A DNA stretch of 64,000 bases from Diphasiastrum complanatum (taxonomy: Eukaryota > Streptophyta > Lycopodiopsida > Lycopodiales > Lycopodiaceae), in the NCBI GenBank assembly GCA_029204225.1, contig CM055096.1:4250014-4314013 (forward strand). Direction: 5' to 3'. The translations under genes were made by a program, and so were the position numbers. Positions 48,402 through 60,303 of the stretch are shown in pieces; positions within the stretch are counted from its first letter, which is position 1; each line of letters begins with the position of its first letter. A model generated the notes under the pieces. It searched no databases. It had not been told where the DNA came from and was given only the letters and a program-made list of their open reading frames with translations.

Positions 48402-50204
48402 CTATGTGCTTGCTTCTTGATGAAATATGGGTTTATTGGCAAGAGCTTGGGCCGAGATGTTATCACACTTGATCATTGGTAGAACATCCTCGTTGATGCA
48501 CTTTAGCTCCATTAATAACCTCTTGATCCAAAGCACTTCTTTGGTAGTTGTAGTGAGTGCTTTGTACTCGGCCTCACATGAAGAGAGAGATATAGTATCT
48601 TGCTTTTTGGAAAGCCAAGATATTAGATTGCCTCCAAGAAAGATAGTGTATGCACTAATAGACTTTCGATCCATCTTGTCACTTGCAAAGTCCGAATCCG
48701 AGTAGCCAATAATGGATAGATCTTCACTTTTATAGAGTAGACCATAATCACAAGATGAAGATACATATCTTAGAATCCTCTTGGCCACCTTCCAATGATG
48801 GATCTTAGGATCTTGCATAAATTGACTCAATTTGTGCACACAAAAACTTAGATTGGGCCTAGTAATGGTAAGCCAAATCAAGGAGCTTACAAGACTCCTA
48901 AAAAGTGTGATGTCCTCAAAGGATCTTTCATCACCTTTATTAGGATCTTTTACAATTTGCTCCATTGGAGTATCTATGCTCTTAGAATATTCCATATGGA
49001 TATTTTTCAACATAGAGTGAGCATATCTAGATTGGCATATAAAGACATGATTTTCATAAAAATCAATTTCTAGGCCTAGGATGTAATGCATCTCTCCTAG
49101 ATCTTGCATTTTAAACTCACATCCAAGTACTAGCTTGGTTTCATCAACTAGCTTGATACAACTTCCACAAAGAATAATGTCATCAACATAAAGTAGAAGA
49201 ATGACAATATTGCTATCAACAAACTTTAGATACATGGAAGGATCATAGTCACTAAGAGTAAATCCTAGTGAGATAAGAAAAGAATTAAGTCTTGAATACC
49301 ATGATCTTGGTGGTTGCTTGAGTCCATAAAGACTTTTGAAGAGCAAGCACACTTTGGACTCATCCTTGATGAATCCTTGAGGTTGTTTCATATAGATCTC
49401 CTCAAGATAACCATTTAGAAAAGCATTGGATACATCTAATTGGAACACCTTCCACTTGAAAAAATAAGCAAGAGAAATAAGAATTCTTATTGTCACCATC
49501 TTTGCAACGGGTGCAAAGGTCTCCTCATAATCAAGACCATGGATTTGAGCAAATCCTTTGGCACATAATCTTGCTTTATGCTTGTTGATGGTGCCATCAT
49601 GATTGAACTTGATCCGAAATACCCACTTGCAACCAATCACATGCTTGTTGGATGGAGGATCCACAAGCTCCCAAGTATTGTTGGTGATCAATGCATCATA
49701 CTCTTGCTTCATGGCATCATACCACTCCTTGGTATTGAGTGCCTCTTGTACATTCTTTGGCTCTTCATGAGAGACATAAAAAACATAATTAGTGGAATCA
49801 AGATCCACTTGTTTGCCTTTGTCAACATATGAGAGCCTCTTAGGCTCGGATCTATCTCTCATGGATCTTCTTGGTGAAAAAATCCGAGGAGAGTCTTCTT
49901 CAAATCTCGACCCCATCACATCATGATTGTCTTCAAAATCAATAATTGATGATGCATCCATAAATTTCTTGATCTCAGCCTCTTCAAAAAATGAGTGTTG
50001 ATCTTCATGGAAGACAACATCTCTACTTTCAATAACTTGAGAAGTAGAGAGTATAAAGACTCTATAGGCATTCTTGGTGGATGAGTATCCAACCATGATC
50101 CCTTTGCATGCACTAGGATCTTCCTTCTTCCTTGTTTCCAAGGGAATATGGACAAAGCATAAGCACCCAAAAACTCTAAGGTGATCAACCTTAGGCTTCT
50201 TCAA
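48402..50204 (-). pseudogene. C2 reverse transcriptase and RNase H
   Basis: A 600-codon frame nearly identical to C1 Pol. It holds FQLDVSNAFLNGYLEE, LLYVDDIILCGS, GYSDSDFASD, SLSSCEAEYKAL and KCDN. It starts in the integrase C-terminal region (KPKVDHLRVFGCLCFVHIPL) just behind a premature TAA and ends by frameshift at PIFHQEAST. Catalytic residues of RT are present. Relative to C1 there is one Glu codon missing in the GYLEE run and Pro for Ala in GLKQPPRS. Confidence 0.85.
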
Positions 50205-50258
50205 AAATAAGATTTCATATGGTTACTTTCCTCCAAGAGCTATATGTGGGAGCCTATT

Positions 50259-51626
50259 TCAAAGATAATTTGCACAATTAATGGCTTCTCCCCAAAAATC
50301 TTTGGGCAAAGATGCCTCAATTCTCATAGATTTTGCACATTCACATAGAGATCTATTCTTTCTCTCGGCCACTCCATTTTGAGATGGAGAGTAGGCACAA
50401 GAAAACTCTCTTTTAATGCCTTCAAGCTCACAAAAATCTTGAAATTTATTGGAGATATATTCACCACCTCCATCACTTCTAAGAGCTTTAATCTTGAATG
50501 AGAATTGCTTCTCTACATAAGCTTTGAAAATAAGGAAATGATCAAACACCATAGATTTTGAAGCAAGAAGATATATCCAAGTGAATCTTGTGTAATCATC
50601 AATGAAAGTAACAAAACAAGTGGCTCCTCCCTTGCTTGTAGTTGATGAGAAATGCACATCCGAGTGGATTAACTCCAAAGGATGCTTGCTTTTGATAGAA
50701 GATCTTGTAAATGGATTTTTGTGAGATTTAGCAATAGCACAAGCCTCACAAGGCTTGACCTTCTTGGAGAGTGACTTTGGCAAGCCAATAGCTTTGGCTT
50801 CTTTGATCATAGAGAGCATGGATTTGTAGTTGAGATGTCCCAACCTCCTATGCCATAATTCCTCCATAGAGAGCTTGTTCACAAGAACAACATTACAAGC
50901 ATTCACATTCTCATTTGGATCTAGTTTATAGATGCCACCAAATCTAGATCCTAGTGCAAGTATCTCATCATTCTTCTTGATAGTGCAAGTATCAACATTG
51001 AATTTTACATCAAGGCCATTATCAAGCAATTGGCCAACACTAATAAGATTCTTGGTAAGCTTAGGTACATAAAGAACTTTAGAGAGAGAAAGAACTTTAG
51101 AGGATGCAAGCTTCAAGGGAATGTTCCCTATGCCTTCAATAGGACATTCAAAATCATTTGCAGTGTATATTGATTTCTTGACTCCATCATAAGGTGCAAT
51201 AGAAGAGAAAGAGTCCTTAGAGCTACACATATGTGAAGAGGCTCCACTATCAATATACCATAGGTCGTCCTTCTTGAAAGGAGTAGATGAGAAACTAGAG
51301 ACCATAAGAGATCCCTCTCCATCACTTGCAATAGTGTCTTCCTTCTCATTGGTAATGTTGGCTTGCTTGAGTTGATTCTTCTTCTTGAAGCAATTGGTGG
51401 CATAATGACCTTTCTTGCCACAATAAAAGCACTTGATCTTCTTCTTCTTGAGCTTGGATGATGAAGCATTAGAGGAATCATCTTCCTCCTCATCTTTGTC
51501 TTTGGATTTGACTTTGTCCTTGCTTGAGGATTGTTGATGTTGGTTCTTGCTCCTCCCTTTGTGCTTATCCTTGGCAAAGAGAGCTTTGCCATCATTATGA
51601 GTGAGAGAAAGCTTGTCCATCCTCAA
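50259..51626 (-). pseudogene. C2 zinc knuckle, protease and integrase
   Basis: Domains in order are CFYCGKKGHYATNC, the protease site LWYIDSGASSHMCSSKD, the pre-integrase region ELWHRRLGHLNYKSML with CEACAIAKS (HHCC finger), and the integrase core with LIHSDVHF (Asp), LRSDGGGEYISN (Asp) and SQNGVAERKNRSLC (Glu). The frame ends at NYL with a TGA at 50256-50258, and a second stop (TAA) follows near 50222. This supplies the part that C1 has lost, so a C2-like relative could have acted in trans for C1 before it decayed. Confidence 0.85.
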
Positions 51627-52203
51627 GAGCTTGTACTCTTGTCTTGATTCTTCTTAGTACACTTTGGAGAGCCTCCAAACTTGGTAGGTCCTCCTTAATG
51701 GCATAGGATTGGACAAGGTTATCAAATTCACTTCTCAAGCCATTGAGAATGACTTTAACTAGCTCATTTTGATTGATGGAATCACCAATACAAGCAATTT
51801 CTCTATGAATATCTTTTACTCTCAAAACATAACTAGACGCACTCTCATCACTCTTTTGAGTACTTTGAAAGATTTGATTCCTAAGAGTGAGAATCCTAGA
51901 GGTATTCTTAGCCTCATAGATAGTCTTGAGACAATCCCAAGCTTCTTTGGCTGTTGTACAAGTACCTATCTCCCTCAATATCTCATTAGAGACATTCATC
52001 TTAATGTAGTGGAGAGCCATCCTAGATCTCTTTTTGTATTTCTGAACCTCTTGAAGAACTTGTGGTTCTTCTTCAAGGCCAAGAACTATGTCCATCACGT
52101 CTTGAAGGATCAAGATGGACTCCATCCTCATTTTTCAAATTGAATAGTTTGAAGTGGTCAATCTTTCACTTGATTCCAACAAGGATGAACCCATTGAAGA
52201 CAT
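51595..52203 (-). pseudogene. C2 Gag, interrupted by a stop and a frameshift
   Basis: The ATG corresponding to that of C1 is at 52201-52203. The Trp codon of NYSIWKMRME is TGA at about 52137-52139. The frame then runs from MRMESIL to a 5-base deletion near 51655 that shifts it (LQSVLRRIKTRV). Otherwise it matches C1 Gag very closely. Confidence 0.82.
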
Positions 52204-52957
52204 TTGAAGTGAAGAAAACTCAAATGATGAACAATAAATGTTGCTACACACTCTCAATAGGATCCAATAAGAGAGTACTATCTCCTCCTATGAAAGATCT
52301 TGCAACTATTTGTGAATTGATTCTCACTAGCTACTCAAATCTCTCTAAAACAAGATCTATTTCACATCAAATGATAGAGTATAGGCAAAGTTAGGATCAA
52401 ACACTCTTAGCACGTGTGACATACTCTAAGAAACCAAATTTGACTCAAATACAAAATTTATGCTTGCCAATCTCATGAAACAGAATGGCTAAGATCTCAA
52501 AACAGTGCCTAGATCACATATAGATGAGATTGGCAAGCACACAACTGTGATTTTGGATCAACCAAGCAATCTCTTGACCAAACCAAATGTGTCCACCCAG
52601 GTCTAGGTGCCCTACATATCCCTCTTCAAAAGCTTATAACTTCTGATTGGCTCAACCAAATGGAATGAAACTGATGCATCAGAAACTAGACAAAAATAGC
52701 TTCAAAACAAGCTATCAATCAAGATAAATGGATCAAGCATGAGAGAGAACTTCCAAACTGAAATTGGATGTTCCTCAAATGTGTCTGAGCACCTGATTCC
52801 GTATAGTACCAGGTCAGACCCAATCAATGTCCTTTTGATCTCTTTTGATCCAAGATTGAACAAGATAGCTAGGAAAATGGGCCTTGACAACTTCTAGCTC
52901 AAGATTGATGAAAATTTTTCACTTAGATGGATCAAAATGCATGGTAACCTTAGGTAG

Positions 52958-52969
52958 GCTCTGATACCA
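52958..52969 (-). other. C2 primer-binding site
   Basis: The minus strand reads TGGTATCAGAGC directly next to the LTR. Confidence 0.92.
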
Positions 52970-53683
52970 TGTTGAATTTCACACGTGTGGATTGTCCACT
53001 ACATGTACTTGTGATCTCCTAAGGTGTGTAGATGCACCAAGATCAAGACTAGATTGAGATTCAAGATCTATCTTTGGTTCTATGGCAAAAACACACTACT
53101 ACATGCATTCAATCACTTCCAACTCTCACTCACACATGTGAAAAGTATTCAAAAAATAATCTAAGTAAAAACAAGCTGCTCTCCTAGGGTAGAGAGAGAA
53201 AAAACATCATGAGCTCTCGGGTAGAGAGAGAAAGCTAGAAATTCAATAACTCACAAAATCCATGAAATCACCAAATCAATTAGATCCAAAATGAGGAGTA
53301 CAATGATACTAGTAGATCCACGGGCTACCACTATGCTTAACTATGATTGGACCATACTTTGTCACCTCTTGATCCTATTGGACCTTTGATCCATGCACCT
53401 CTTAATTCTATTGGACTATATTCAAGCACACCCCAATTTCCTATTGGACCTCACAAGGTTCCACCTCTAAATCCTATTGGACCTCTTGGAATTCATCAAA
53501 CAAAAGCTTTACACTTGTCTACACTCTAATTGGCACGTGTTTAGCCTCTTACTCTATTTTGTACAAGTGGAAATGCATAATTTGCCATCTATGCCAAATT
53601 TATTCCTATCAACATCCTACACCTAGATCTTGATGTAAAAGACCCCTATATCTAACATAGATAATCTTTTTCAATTATTCACA
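52970..53683 (-). repeat. C2 5' LTR
   Basis: 714 bp, matching the C1 LTRs in reverse orientation with scattered differences and small deletions near 53560 and 53630. Confidence 0.9.
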
Positions 53684-53688
53684 CAAAA

Positions 53689-53993
53689 GTTGTTGCTAAA
53701 TAGTTTAAATTTGGCAAAATGCTTGGTGGTGTGCTCCTTGAGCCATGTGGGCTTAAGTACACTGCCCCATAAGATTTAATTCATATATAAGGCCTAAATC
53801 CAATGTTATGGTTAGTAAGGGCCCAAACCATTGATACGCTACCAGGTGACGCATTTTGATAGGGTCGTTCTGGTAGAAATTGCTAGAAACTGTTCTTTCT
53901 CTCCCATCTACATAACAGGGGAGAAGGATATGTTTTCATCTATTTTTACTAAAACTTTAGTGTTCACGGACCGCTCATGTTGCCCGAAAGACA
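53689..53993. other. Short unassigned stretch
   Basis: No gene recognised. Confidence 0.3.
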
Positions 53994-54190
53994 CCCCCCC
54001 CCCCCCCCCCCCCCCCAACTCGCACTTTTCTGAAAAGGGGGTGTGTGCCATGGCACCCCCAATGGGCCTAGCAGCCCGGGGGGGTGGGAGAGCAAGTTGT
54101 GAAGGGGGAGGGAGCGGGTAAGAGAGAGGGAGGGAGGGAGAAAAGGATGGGAGAAGGGGGGAGCGGGGGTAGGGGGGGCATTGTACCCCA
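53994..54190. repeat. 23-base poly-C run and G-rich tract
   Basis: An uninterrupted run of 23 C (53994-54016) is followed by a G-rich, purine-biased stretch with many GGG and GGGG groups (54070-54180). That stretch could form G-quadruplexes on the plus strand. Open frames here are composition artefacts. Confidence 0.8.
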
Positions 54191-54253
54191 TGCCCCTCCC
54201 ACCTTTTTTTTGAATTTTTTTTCATTTTGGGGGCCCAATGAAATATTGGGCTC

Positions 54254-54404
<151 letters not shown>

Positions 54405-54500
54405 ACATGCCCCTCGCGCACACACAAAGACACCATCGCCCCCCCGTCATTGACAGGCACACTTCGCTAGTGAACCATTCCAAAGATGTAAGAAGCAAGA

Positions 54501-54566
54501 AGCTTCTGTTCTGTGCCAAACTTTGGAGGATTCAGCTTCTGTTTTGTGCCAAGCTATGGAGGATTC
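54501..54566. repeat. 33-bp tandem duplication
   Basis: Units at 54501-54533 and 54534-54566 begin AGCTTCTGTT and end GGAGGATTC, with a few differences. Confidence 0.8.
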
Positions 54567-55774
54567 AGCTTTTGCAATCTCTTTCGCAGCTCTTGATGAG
54601 CATTTTGTTGTTCTGTTGTTCAGGAAATATAATATCTAAGGTGTTAATCATCAAGTATAATTAGATTTTGGGCACTCAAGGACCATGTTGGCAGTTTCCT
54701 TATTCAACTTTGTGCTATAAAGCAATAGAGCTAATTTTTTTTGGATATTAATGCTAGAAGCAATTGCATTGTTGGGATTAGGAGACAAGGATGCCTTTCT
54801 CTATAATGGTGTTTGGAGCTCTATTGCCTTTATATGCTTTTAATTCATCACTCCTTCTCACCTTCTAGATTACCACATCTCGATCCAAACCAAGAAAATG
54901 TTTCAGTATGACAAAAACTTAGAAAAACCAAGAGTTTGCAAAATAAATGAGATATGAATCACATAGGCATGATCTACCTTCTTTGTAATATATTATGTAC
55001 AAAACTTGCGTATATCATTCAACTTTGAAGAACTCTACTAACTTTTCCCAGAAGATGAGTAGAAGTTATTTATATCCATTTCACATTGGTGAAATAATGG
55101 GATGCGAATGATTTTTTTGGCAAACTTCAAAGTTCAAATTTCATATTGCAAAATTGTATGGAGACAGGCATAATTCCTTCTTGAAAATTTTGAAGAAGAC
55201 AATTGCCACCTCTTCATGGCAACATGCCAACAACACAATACTAACAATTCTAACTTATAACCACTACTAACAATGTGAAAAAGGCTGTTCGCATCCAATC
55301 GACATTATTTCATCATTTTAAAATGGATATATTATGATTGTCCGCCTTTCACATCTTAAGATCCAAAAGGATCACAAATGTATGTATAGTGAGATCACAT
55401 AGAAGTGTGAATAAACACATATGATTCGAATTTAATTTACAACATAATCACATAGCTTTGTATAATCATAAATAGATAGAATTGTTGTGCCTTGTAGATT
55501 CTCTACTGGATTGTAACATCCATGCATGTACGATTGGGTGGCAAATGAGACGCATGATGCCCCACAATTGTTGTATTTATTTTCTACAAAACAACTTAGG
55601 GTACTTCATGATATTTGGTCAAGGTTTTTTTGATCTTTTTAATCTTTTCGCTTCCTAATATTTGCTTTTTAATCTTATTGATGGCGATTATATTTGCACA
55701 CAACAGTGATCCAAGGTAGTTTGATTTTCAATTTCCTACTTTTAATCTTTAATATCGCTTTTCCATGTTTGTGC
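54567..55774. other. Unassigned DNA
   Basis: No motif-bearing frame and no clear repeat boundary. Confidence 0.35.
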
Positions 55775-56580
55775 TTATTCTAGATTCATTCGCGGCTATT
55801 TATTTTGCTATGTGCTATTGATGAATATTTAATAACCACTTTTGTGTCAATAATTACTGATTTGTCCTTGGTGCACAACTATTCATTTACATAGGTGTTT
55901 TTGATTAATATATAGCTACTATGGTTGTTTGTTGCATGGTTGGTCTCCAATCGTGATTCTTCTGAATTCATTTCTGGTTCACAGCTATTCACTTGTGCTA
56001 TTGATGACTCTCAATAACCATTTGTGTACCTGATAATTATTGATTCATCTTTGGTCCACGACTATTCACTTGGTTAGGTGCTATTGATGAATCTATAACT
56101 ACCATGGTTGTTTGTCCTTGGTGCACAACTATTCATTTACGTATGTGTTTTTGATGAATGTATAACTACTATGGTTGTTTGTTGCATGGTTAGTCTCCAA
56201 TTCGTGGTTATTCTGAATTCATTTCTGGTTCACGTCTATTCACTTGGCTATGTGCTATTGATGACTCTCAATAACCATTTCTATACCTCATAATTATTGA
56301 TTCATCTTTGGTGCATGACTATTCACTTGGTCAGGTGCTATTGATGAATCTATAACTACCATGGTCATTTGTTGCATGATTACTATTCAGTTTCTGATTA
56401 TTCTAAATTCATTTTTGATGCGCGGCTATTTACTTGGCTAGGTGCTACTCATGAGTTTCCAATAATTCTTTCTATACCTAATAATTGTCGATTCATTTTT
56501 GGTGCATGGCCATTCATTTGGGTACGTGCTATTGATGAATCCATAATTATCATGGTTGTCTATTGCATGTTTACTATTTA
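55775..56580. repeat. Composite tandem repeat, about 185-bp units of two related halves
   Basis: The phrases GAATTCATTTCTGGTTCAC and CTATTCACTTGG...GTGCTATTGATGA recur. Full-unit anchors lie near 55780, 55962, 56214 and 56404. Within each unit a related half (TTGGTGCACAACTATTCATTT) lies 81-97 bases further on. One unit carries an additional half at about 56108. No coding role: frames such as 56108-56293 simply read the repeat. Confidence 0.6.
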
Positions 56581-56965
56581 AGAATTGTGTACATTCTATG
56601 ACTATATTGCCTGAAGATTTTAAAATTGTATAAACGTTTCAATTTTAACATTTTTAGTATATGTTTTTATTTTTGTATGTGGTTTAGTAGATTTCAATTT
56701 TGTATTTCATATTTCAATTACAACACATGCTTACAATTTCATATTTCTAGTATTATTAACTCATTAACTTTTTTATGATTCGTAGTAACTTAATTGTGAT
56801 TCATGAGGTGGGCTTTATTACGAGGCCGAGTCTGTAAATTGTTATTCTTAACTAGTAGAAAAGATTTTTTATTAGATGCAATTTGTTGTTTTAACAGTTG
56901 TTCTGCAATCAAATTTGTTATTGTAAATTCAGTATTTCAGCATTAGTAGATGTTAAGTTTTTCCA
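56581..56965. other. AT-rich spacer before the kinase-like relic
   Basis: No feature beyond AT richness. A splice-acceptor-like TTTTTCCACAG ends at about 56968. Confidence 0.3.
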
Positions 56966-56966
56966 C

Positions 56967-58394
56967 AGAAATTATGGGCGACCAAAAAAAAATTCTCCTC
57001 AAATCTTTAGTACATCTGTTTGCCGATTAATAAGTGGTTTCAACAACACTGAGTTACAAGAAGTTGTTTGTAATGAGGCTCGTGTGAGAGGACTTACAAA
57101 CAAAATAATTCAAGCAGCGTGTAAACAATATAACTCCAATGAAGAAAAAGTTATAGAAAATATTTCTAGTTTTATTGGAAATGTCAATAAGTGTGAAGTT
57201 CCCTCGGGGATAGATAGAACTAAATTAGAATGTTGGGACAAGTTGTGGAGAATATAGAAAGAAAAAAATAAAAGAGCTAAACACATCGAGTCACAAATTG
57301 TATTATAAAAAAAATTCGACTAGAACATCAATGCCATTCACATATGGGAGAGAATTCGTCAATGGAGTTTAAGAAAACAAATTTTACACGACTAGCGGCG
57401 AGTGTCAAAAATTCAAAATGCACTTTATCAGTGGGAATTCCAATGACGCAATTGTTTGGAAAGAAAAAGTACGATCTGGTACATTTGGATCCTATTTTGA
57501 AATTGGAATCATCAAAATATCTTTTTCTCCTGAAGGAGTTGTTTTTGTCGCAAAGAGATACAAAGGTGAGTGGCAAGATAGATTGAAATCCTTCGCGCAA
57601 GAGGTTAGTATTGATATTGCACACATGGAAATTGTGCGGAGTATTGGACATACACGACAATCTCCTTTGGTCTCTATCTTCTCGTACTTCAATGGAGGTA
57701 GCCTGGACGATATGATAATGAAGCTACCAATCAAGAATGGCTCGTTTAGAAGAGCCATGGCAAAGTTGCAGGGAAATGGTAAGGTAAAGGGTTTTCAAGT
57801 AGACACTATTATACTGTCAGATGATATGGTCAAGATAAAATCAATTTGTGACCATGTGTGTGGCATCTCACATGCTTTCGTGCAAGCTATGGCATTTGCA
57901 CATAATGAATTCCTTTTACATTGCGATTTGCATGCAGCTAATGTGATGATTGATTTCACCAACCAAATGCATCCCAGAATTGGTGTTATCGATTGGGGAA
58001 TGGCAGTAAGAGTCCAATACGAATCAAAAAAATCTTGGGTGGCCAATCCGACAACCCATGCGCTTCGGTCGTGGTTAGCTCCCCCAAGTTGCTAAATCGC
58101 AACCATTTGTACATGAGAGCTACAGACATATGGTCAATGGCATGGCTGATCACCGAACTCATCAAATTTTGTGAGGAGTTTTATAAGTTGCACCATCCTG
58201 ATTGGAATCAGAGCCTTGCAGGAGCTAATTCAGAGCATATCAAATACATTATCGCAAAAAAATATTATATTACTGGCGAGCATGCAAGAAGAAATTTACA
58301 ACATTTAGATAATAATCTTAAGAGATTTAACTTACGTCCAGATCAATATCTTCGGCCAATGGCCGAAATGATGCTTGCATTTTATATATTTTGA
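56967..58394 (+). pseudogene. Kinase-like protein, decayed
   Basis: An N-terminal part (56967-57258) reads NYGRPKKNSPQIF and QAACKQYNSNEEKVIENIS, hits TAG at 57256, and continues with stops to IWERIRQWSL. The next frame (57418-58095) is a protein kinase fold. FGSYFEIGIIKISF is a glycine-poor P-loop strand, FVAKRYKG carries the beta-3 Lys, LLHCDLHAANVMIDF is the catalytic loop with Asp and Asn, and IGVIDWGMAV holds DWG in place of DFG. A single lost base in a C run at 58081-58085 shifts the rest into another frame, where ATDIWSMAWLITELI (subdomain IX) follows to TGA at 58392. HCDLHAAN with DWG is not the pattern of ordinary plant receptor kinases and suggests an atypical mobile-element or virus-type kinase. 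Activity is not expected. Confidence 0.65.
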
Positions 58395-58933
58395 ATTCAC
58401 AGATACTATGTACAAAGAACAAAAAACGGATATAAGTTATATCACATGTCATGATATTTTCAAGCAACGTGATTACAAATTTATTTTTTTATGAGTTTAT
58501 TTGCTGATATGTTTGAAATTTAAAATGAGTTATGAAAATATGTGATATTAATTCGATGTGGAATGATATGATATTTTAAAACTAAAAGTTAGCAATCGAT
58601 TTAACTGTTTTGTTCATTTTTTTTTTTTCGCTCTTGAACTTCTTCAAATACTTGCTACAATTTTATCTGTTATGATACATTTTCCAATGTTGTACTATGA
58701 TAAATTTTTCTTTCTTTGTTATCTAAGAATCATAGATGATCATTTGGTATGTTTATATGTTTGTAGGCCTTTATATAAAGACTACTTCCTCTTTTTGGTA
58801 CTTTAAATAATAAATTTATCATCTCATTTTGTAGCTTTTTAATTCAAAGACGCTTAGTGCAATCTTCATTTTTAACATTTAGATTTTAATACGTATTTTA
58901 ATTGCCATCTTTGTTGTTGCTTAGACTATATTC
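58395..58933. other. AT-rich spacer between kinase and helicase relics
   Basis: T-rich DNA, no gene recognised. Confidence 0.35.
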
Positions 58934-59680
58934 ATGACATCATCAATGACCCAAAAACGCTCTTTTGCTAGACAAAGAACATTGAAAAAACAAAGGGACA
59001 ATTTTATACTCTTCAACAAGACGAGACTAGAAAATTCAGAGATGAATAATCAATGGTCAGAAATCAGTATGAATCTAGTGAAATGTATGAAATGTTGTTC
59101 CACTTGTGGCAACTCAACTTATTCCATGCACCGCATTTCCAAAAAAAAACATATTAGAAATTGATAATATACCTTCGTATCTACATATTGAAAATGAGTC
59201 TACGAAGAGAAAGTCGCTCATATTGACTATCATCCTGTGCATCATCCAAAAGCCTTCTTTTTCAATGTCTTGTTCAAACAAGTATGTTTTCGTAATGAGC
59301 AAGAATTGATAGGAGAACATAATATAGATCATTCATATTTCTTGGAGTGCGTAGTTCGAAATTTTGTTGAGAAAGAGGAGGATATTGATATGTACATCGC
59401 AGAATACGCCCATAGACAACTTCTTGAAAGAGAACAATGACAAGAAATGTCAAATATACTTCTGCAAAAAAAATTGCTTATCAGCGAAACATTAACAACG
59501 TCAAATTCAGCAATCGAAAATGCACAAAGCATATCTTTGCTAGAAGATACAAAAGATGATTTGGGCTTGAAATCTGAATTTGAAAACATGCAGAATTCAT
59601 CGCTTACTGACGAACAAGAAAAGGTATATAAAATTATTACAAGCTCAAAATCGGGATTGTTTATTCTATTTGTTGGGTGA
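58934..59680 (+). pseudogene. N-terminal region of a PIF1-like helicase, decayed
   Basis: The frame begins near MTSSMTQKRSFARQRTLKKQ and includes a Cys cluster, CMKCCSTCGN. It shifts at about 59160 (ILEIDNIPSYLHIENES) and again at about 59220. From 59237 it reads HHPKAFFFNVLFKQVCFRN and YFLECVVRNFVEKEEDIDMY up to a TGA at 59438, and goes on in frame to NSSLTDEQEKVYKIITSSKS and GLFILFVG. The last stretch is the start of a PIF1 helicase domain (LTxEQxxVY, then the hydrophobic strand before Walker A). Exactly there it is cut off by a palindromic repeat. The Walker A segment at 39915-39960 is what would be expected next, so both relics probably belong to one family. Confidence 0.6.
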
Positions 59681-59935
59681 TAAGAAAAAAAATCACAAAT
59701 TGGGCAACAGATTTTGGCATTCCCAAACGATAGGCAACAAATTTAATCTATTTGGATGAAATCCCTCAAAGTTGATCACTCTACGAGGAGCCTCAAGTGA
59801 GAAGTGCCAAAATGAGACTTTTTACATTGATAGACATCAAGTTGTTTGAGCTATCTCATGTGATGCTGGTTATTATGATTATTCAATGGGCTATGTCAAG
59901 CGATAGGGACCAAAATAGAGTTGTTTCACATGTAA
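59681..59935 (-). repeat. Palindromic-unit repeat P, copy 1 (inverted), interrupting helicase
   Basis: On the minus strand this holds ACATTGATAGACATCA-related sequence, then the unit core TCACTTGA...TAGAGTGA. It aligns with 61939-62440 and 63265-63568. It starts directly after the helicase codons for LFILFVG. Confidence 0.6.
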
Positions 59936-60303
59936 GTATCAAATTCAAGTTACTTGATTTTTTCAAACTCAGGATTTTAAGGATTTTGATGATTTTTTAA
60001 AAATGACAATATGTATTAATTACTGCTTAGTTTTCTAAATAGTTAAAAGAAATCACACTTCTATTTCATAGTTTGCTTGAATCTGCTTCTTTTCTTCATG
60101 AATTAGACCATGTCATATTCGTTCAAGCAACTTGACATTGGTAAGGTATCTAAATGTTTTAGCGACAAAGATATTTGTGGATCTTGTTAAATTTGTGTGT
60201 ACATATCAATTTTAACTGTATATTTTGACAAGTGTATTTTGTCAATATCATTAACATTCTTGTTAAAAAATTGCAGATCAAATTTAATCGTTCATTAGCG
60301 CAT
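59936..60303. other. Spacer before the SET-domain relic
   Basis: AT-rich. A TTGCAG acceptor-like site at 60271-60276 precedes the putative first coding exon. Confidence 0.3.

Larger units (their letters stand above)
42121..53683 (-). mobile_element. Ty1/copia element C2, minus strand, hosting C1
   Basis: The ends are TGTTGAAT at 42121 and ATTCACA ending at 53683, with possible 5-bp target copies CGAAA (42116-42120) and CAAAA (53684-53688) that differ by one base. The 5' LTR is 52970-53683 and the PBS is at 52958-52969. The interior is 48208-52969, and the 3' LTR is split by C1 into 42121-42579 and 47930-48207. Without C1 the element is about 6.2 kb. Gag, protease, integrase, RT and RNase H are all readable but carry stops and shifts. 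Confidence 0.9.

Noticed and set aside
48427-50188. Plus-strand frames over C2 (92, 62 and 84 codons) and similar antisense frames over C1
   Set aside because: They are antisense shadows of the RT/RNase H frames and occur as matched pairs on both elements.
56108-56581. Small hydrophobic open frames (61 and 70 codons)
   Set aside because: They read the tandem repeat at 55775-56580 and are similar to each other only because the DNA repeats.
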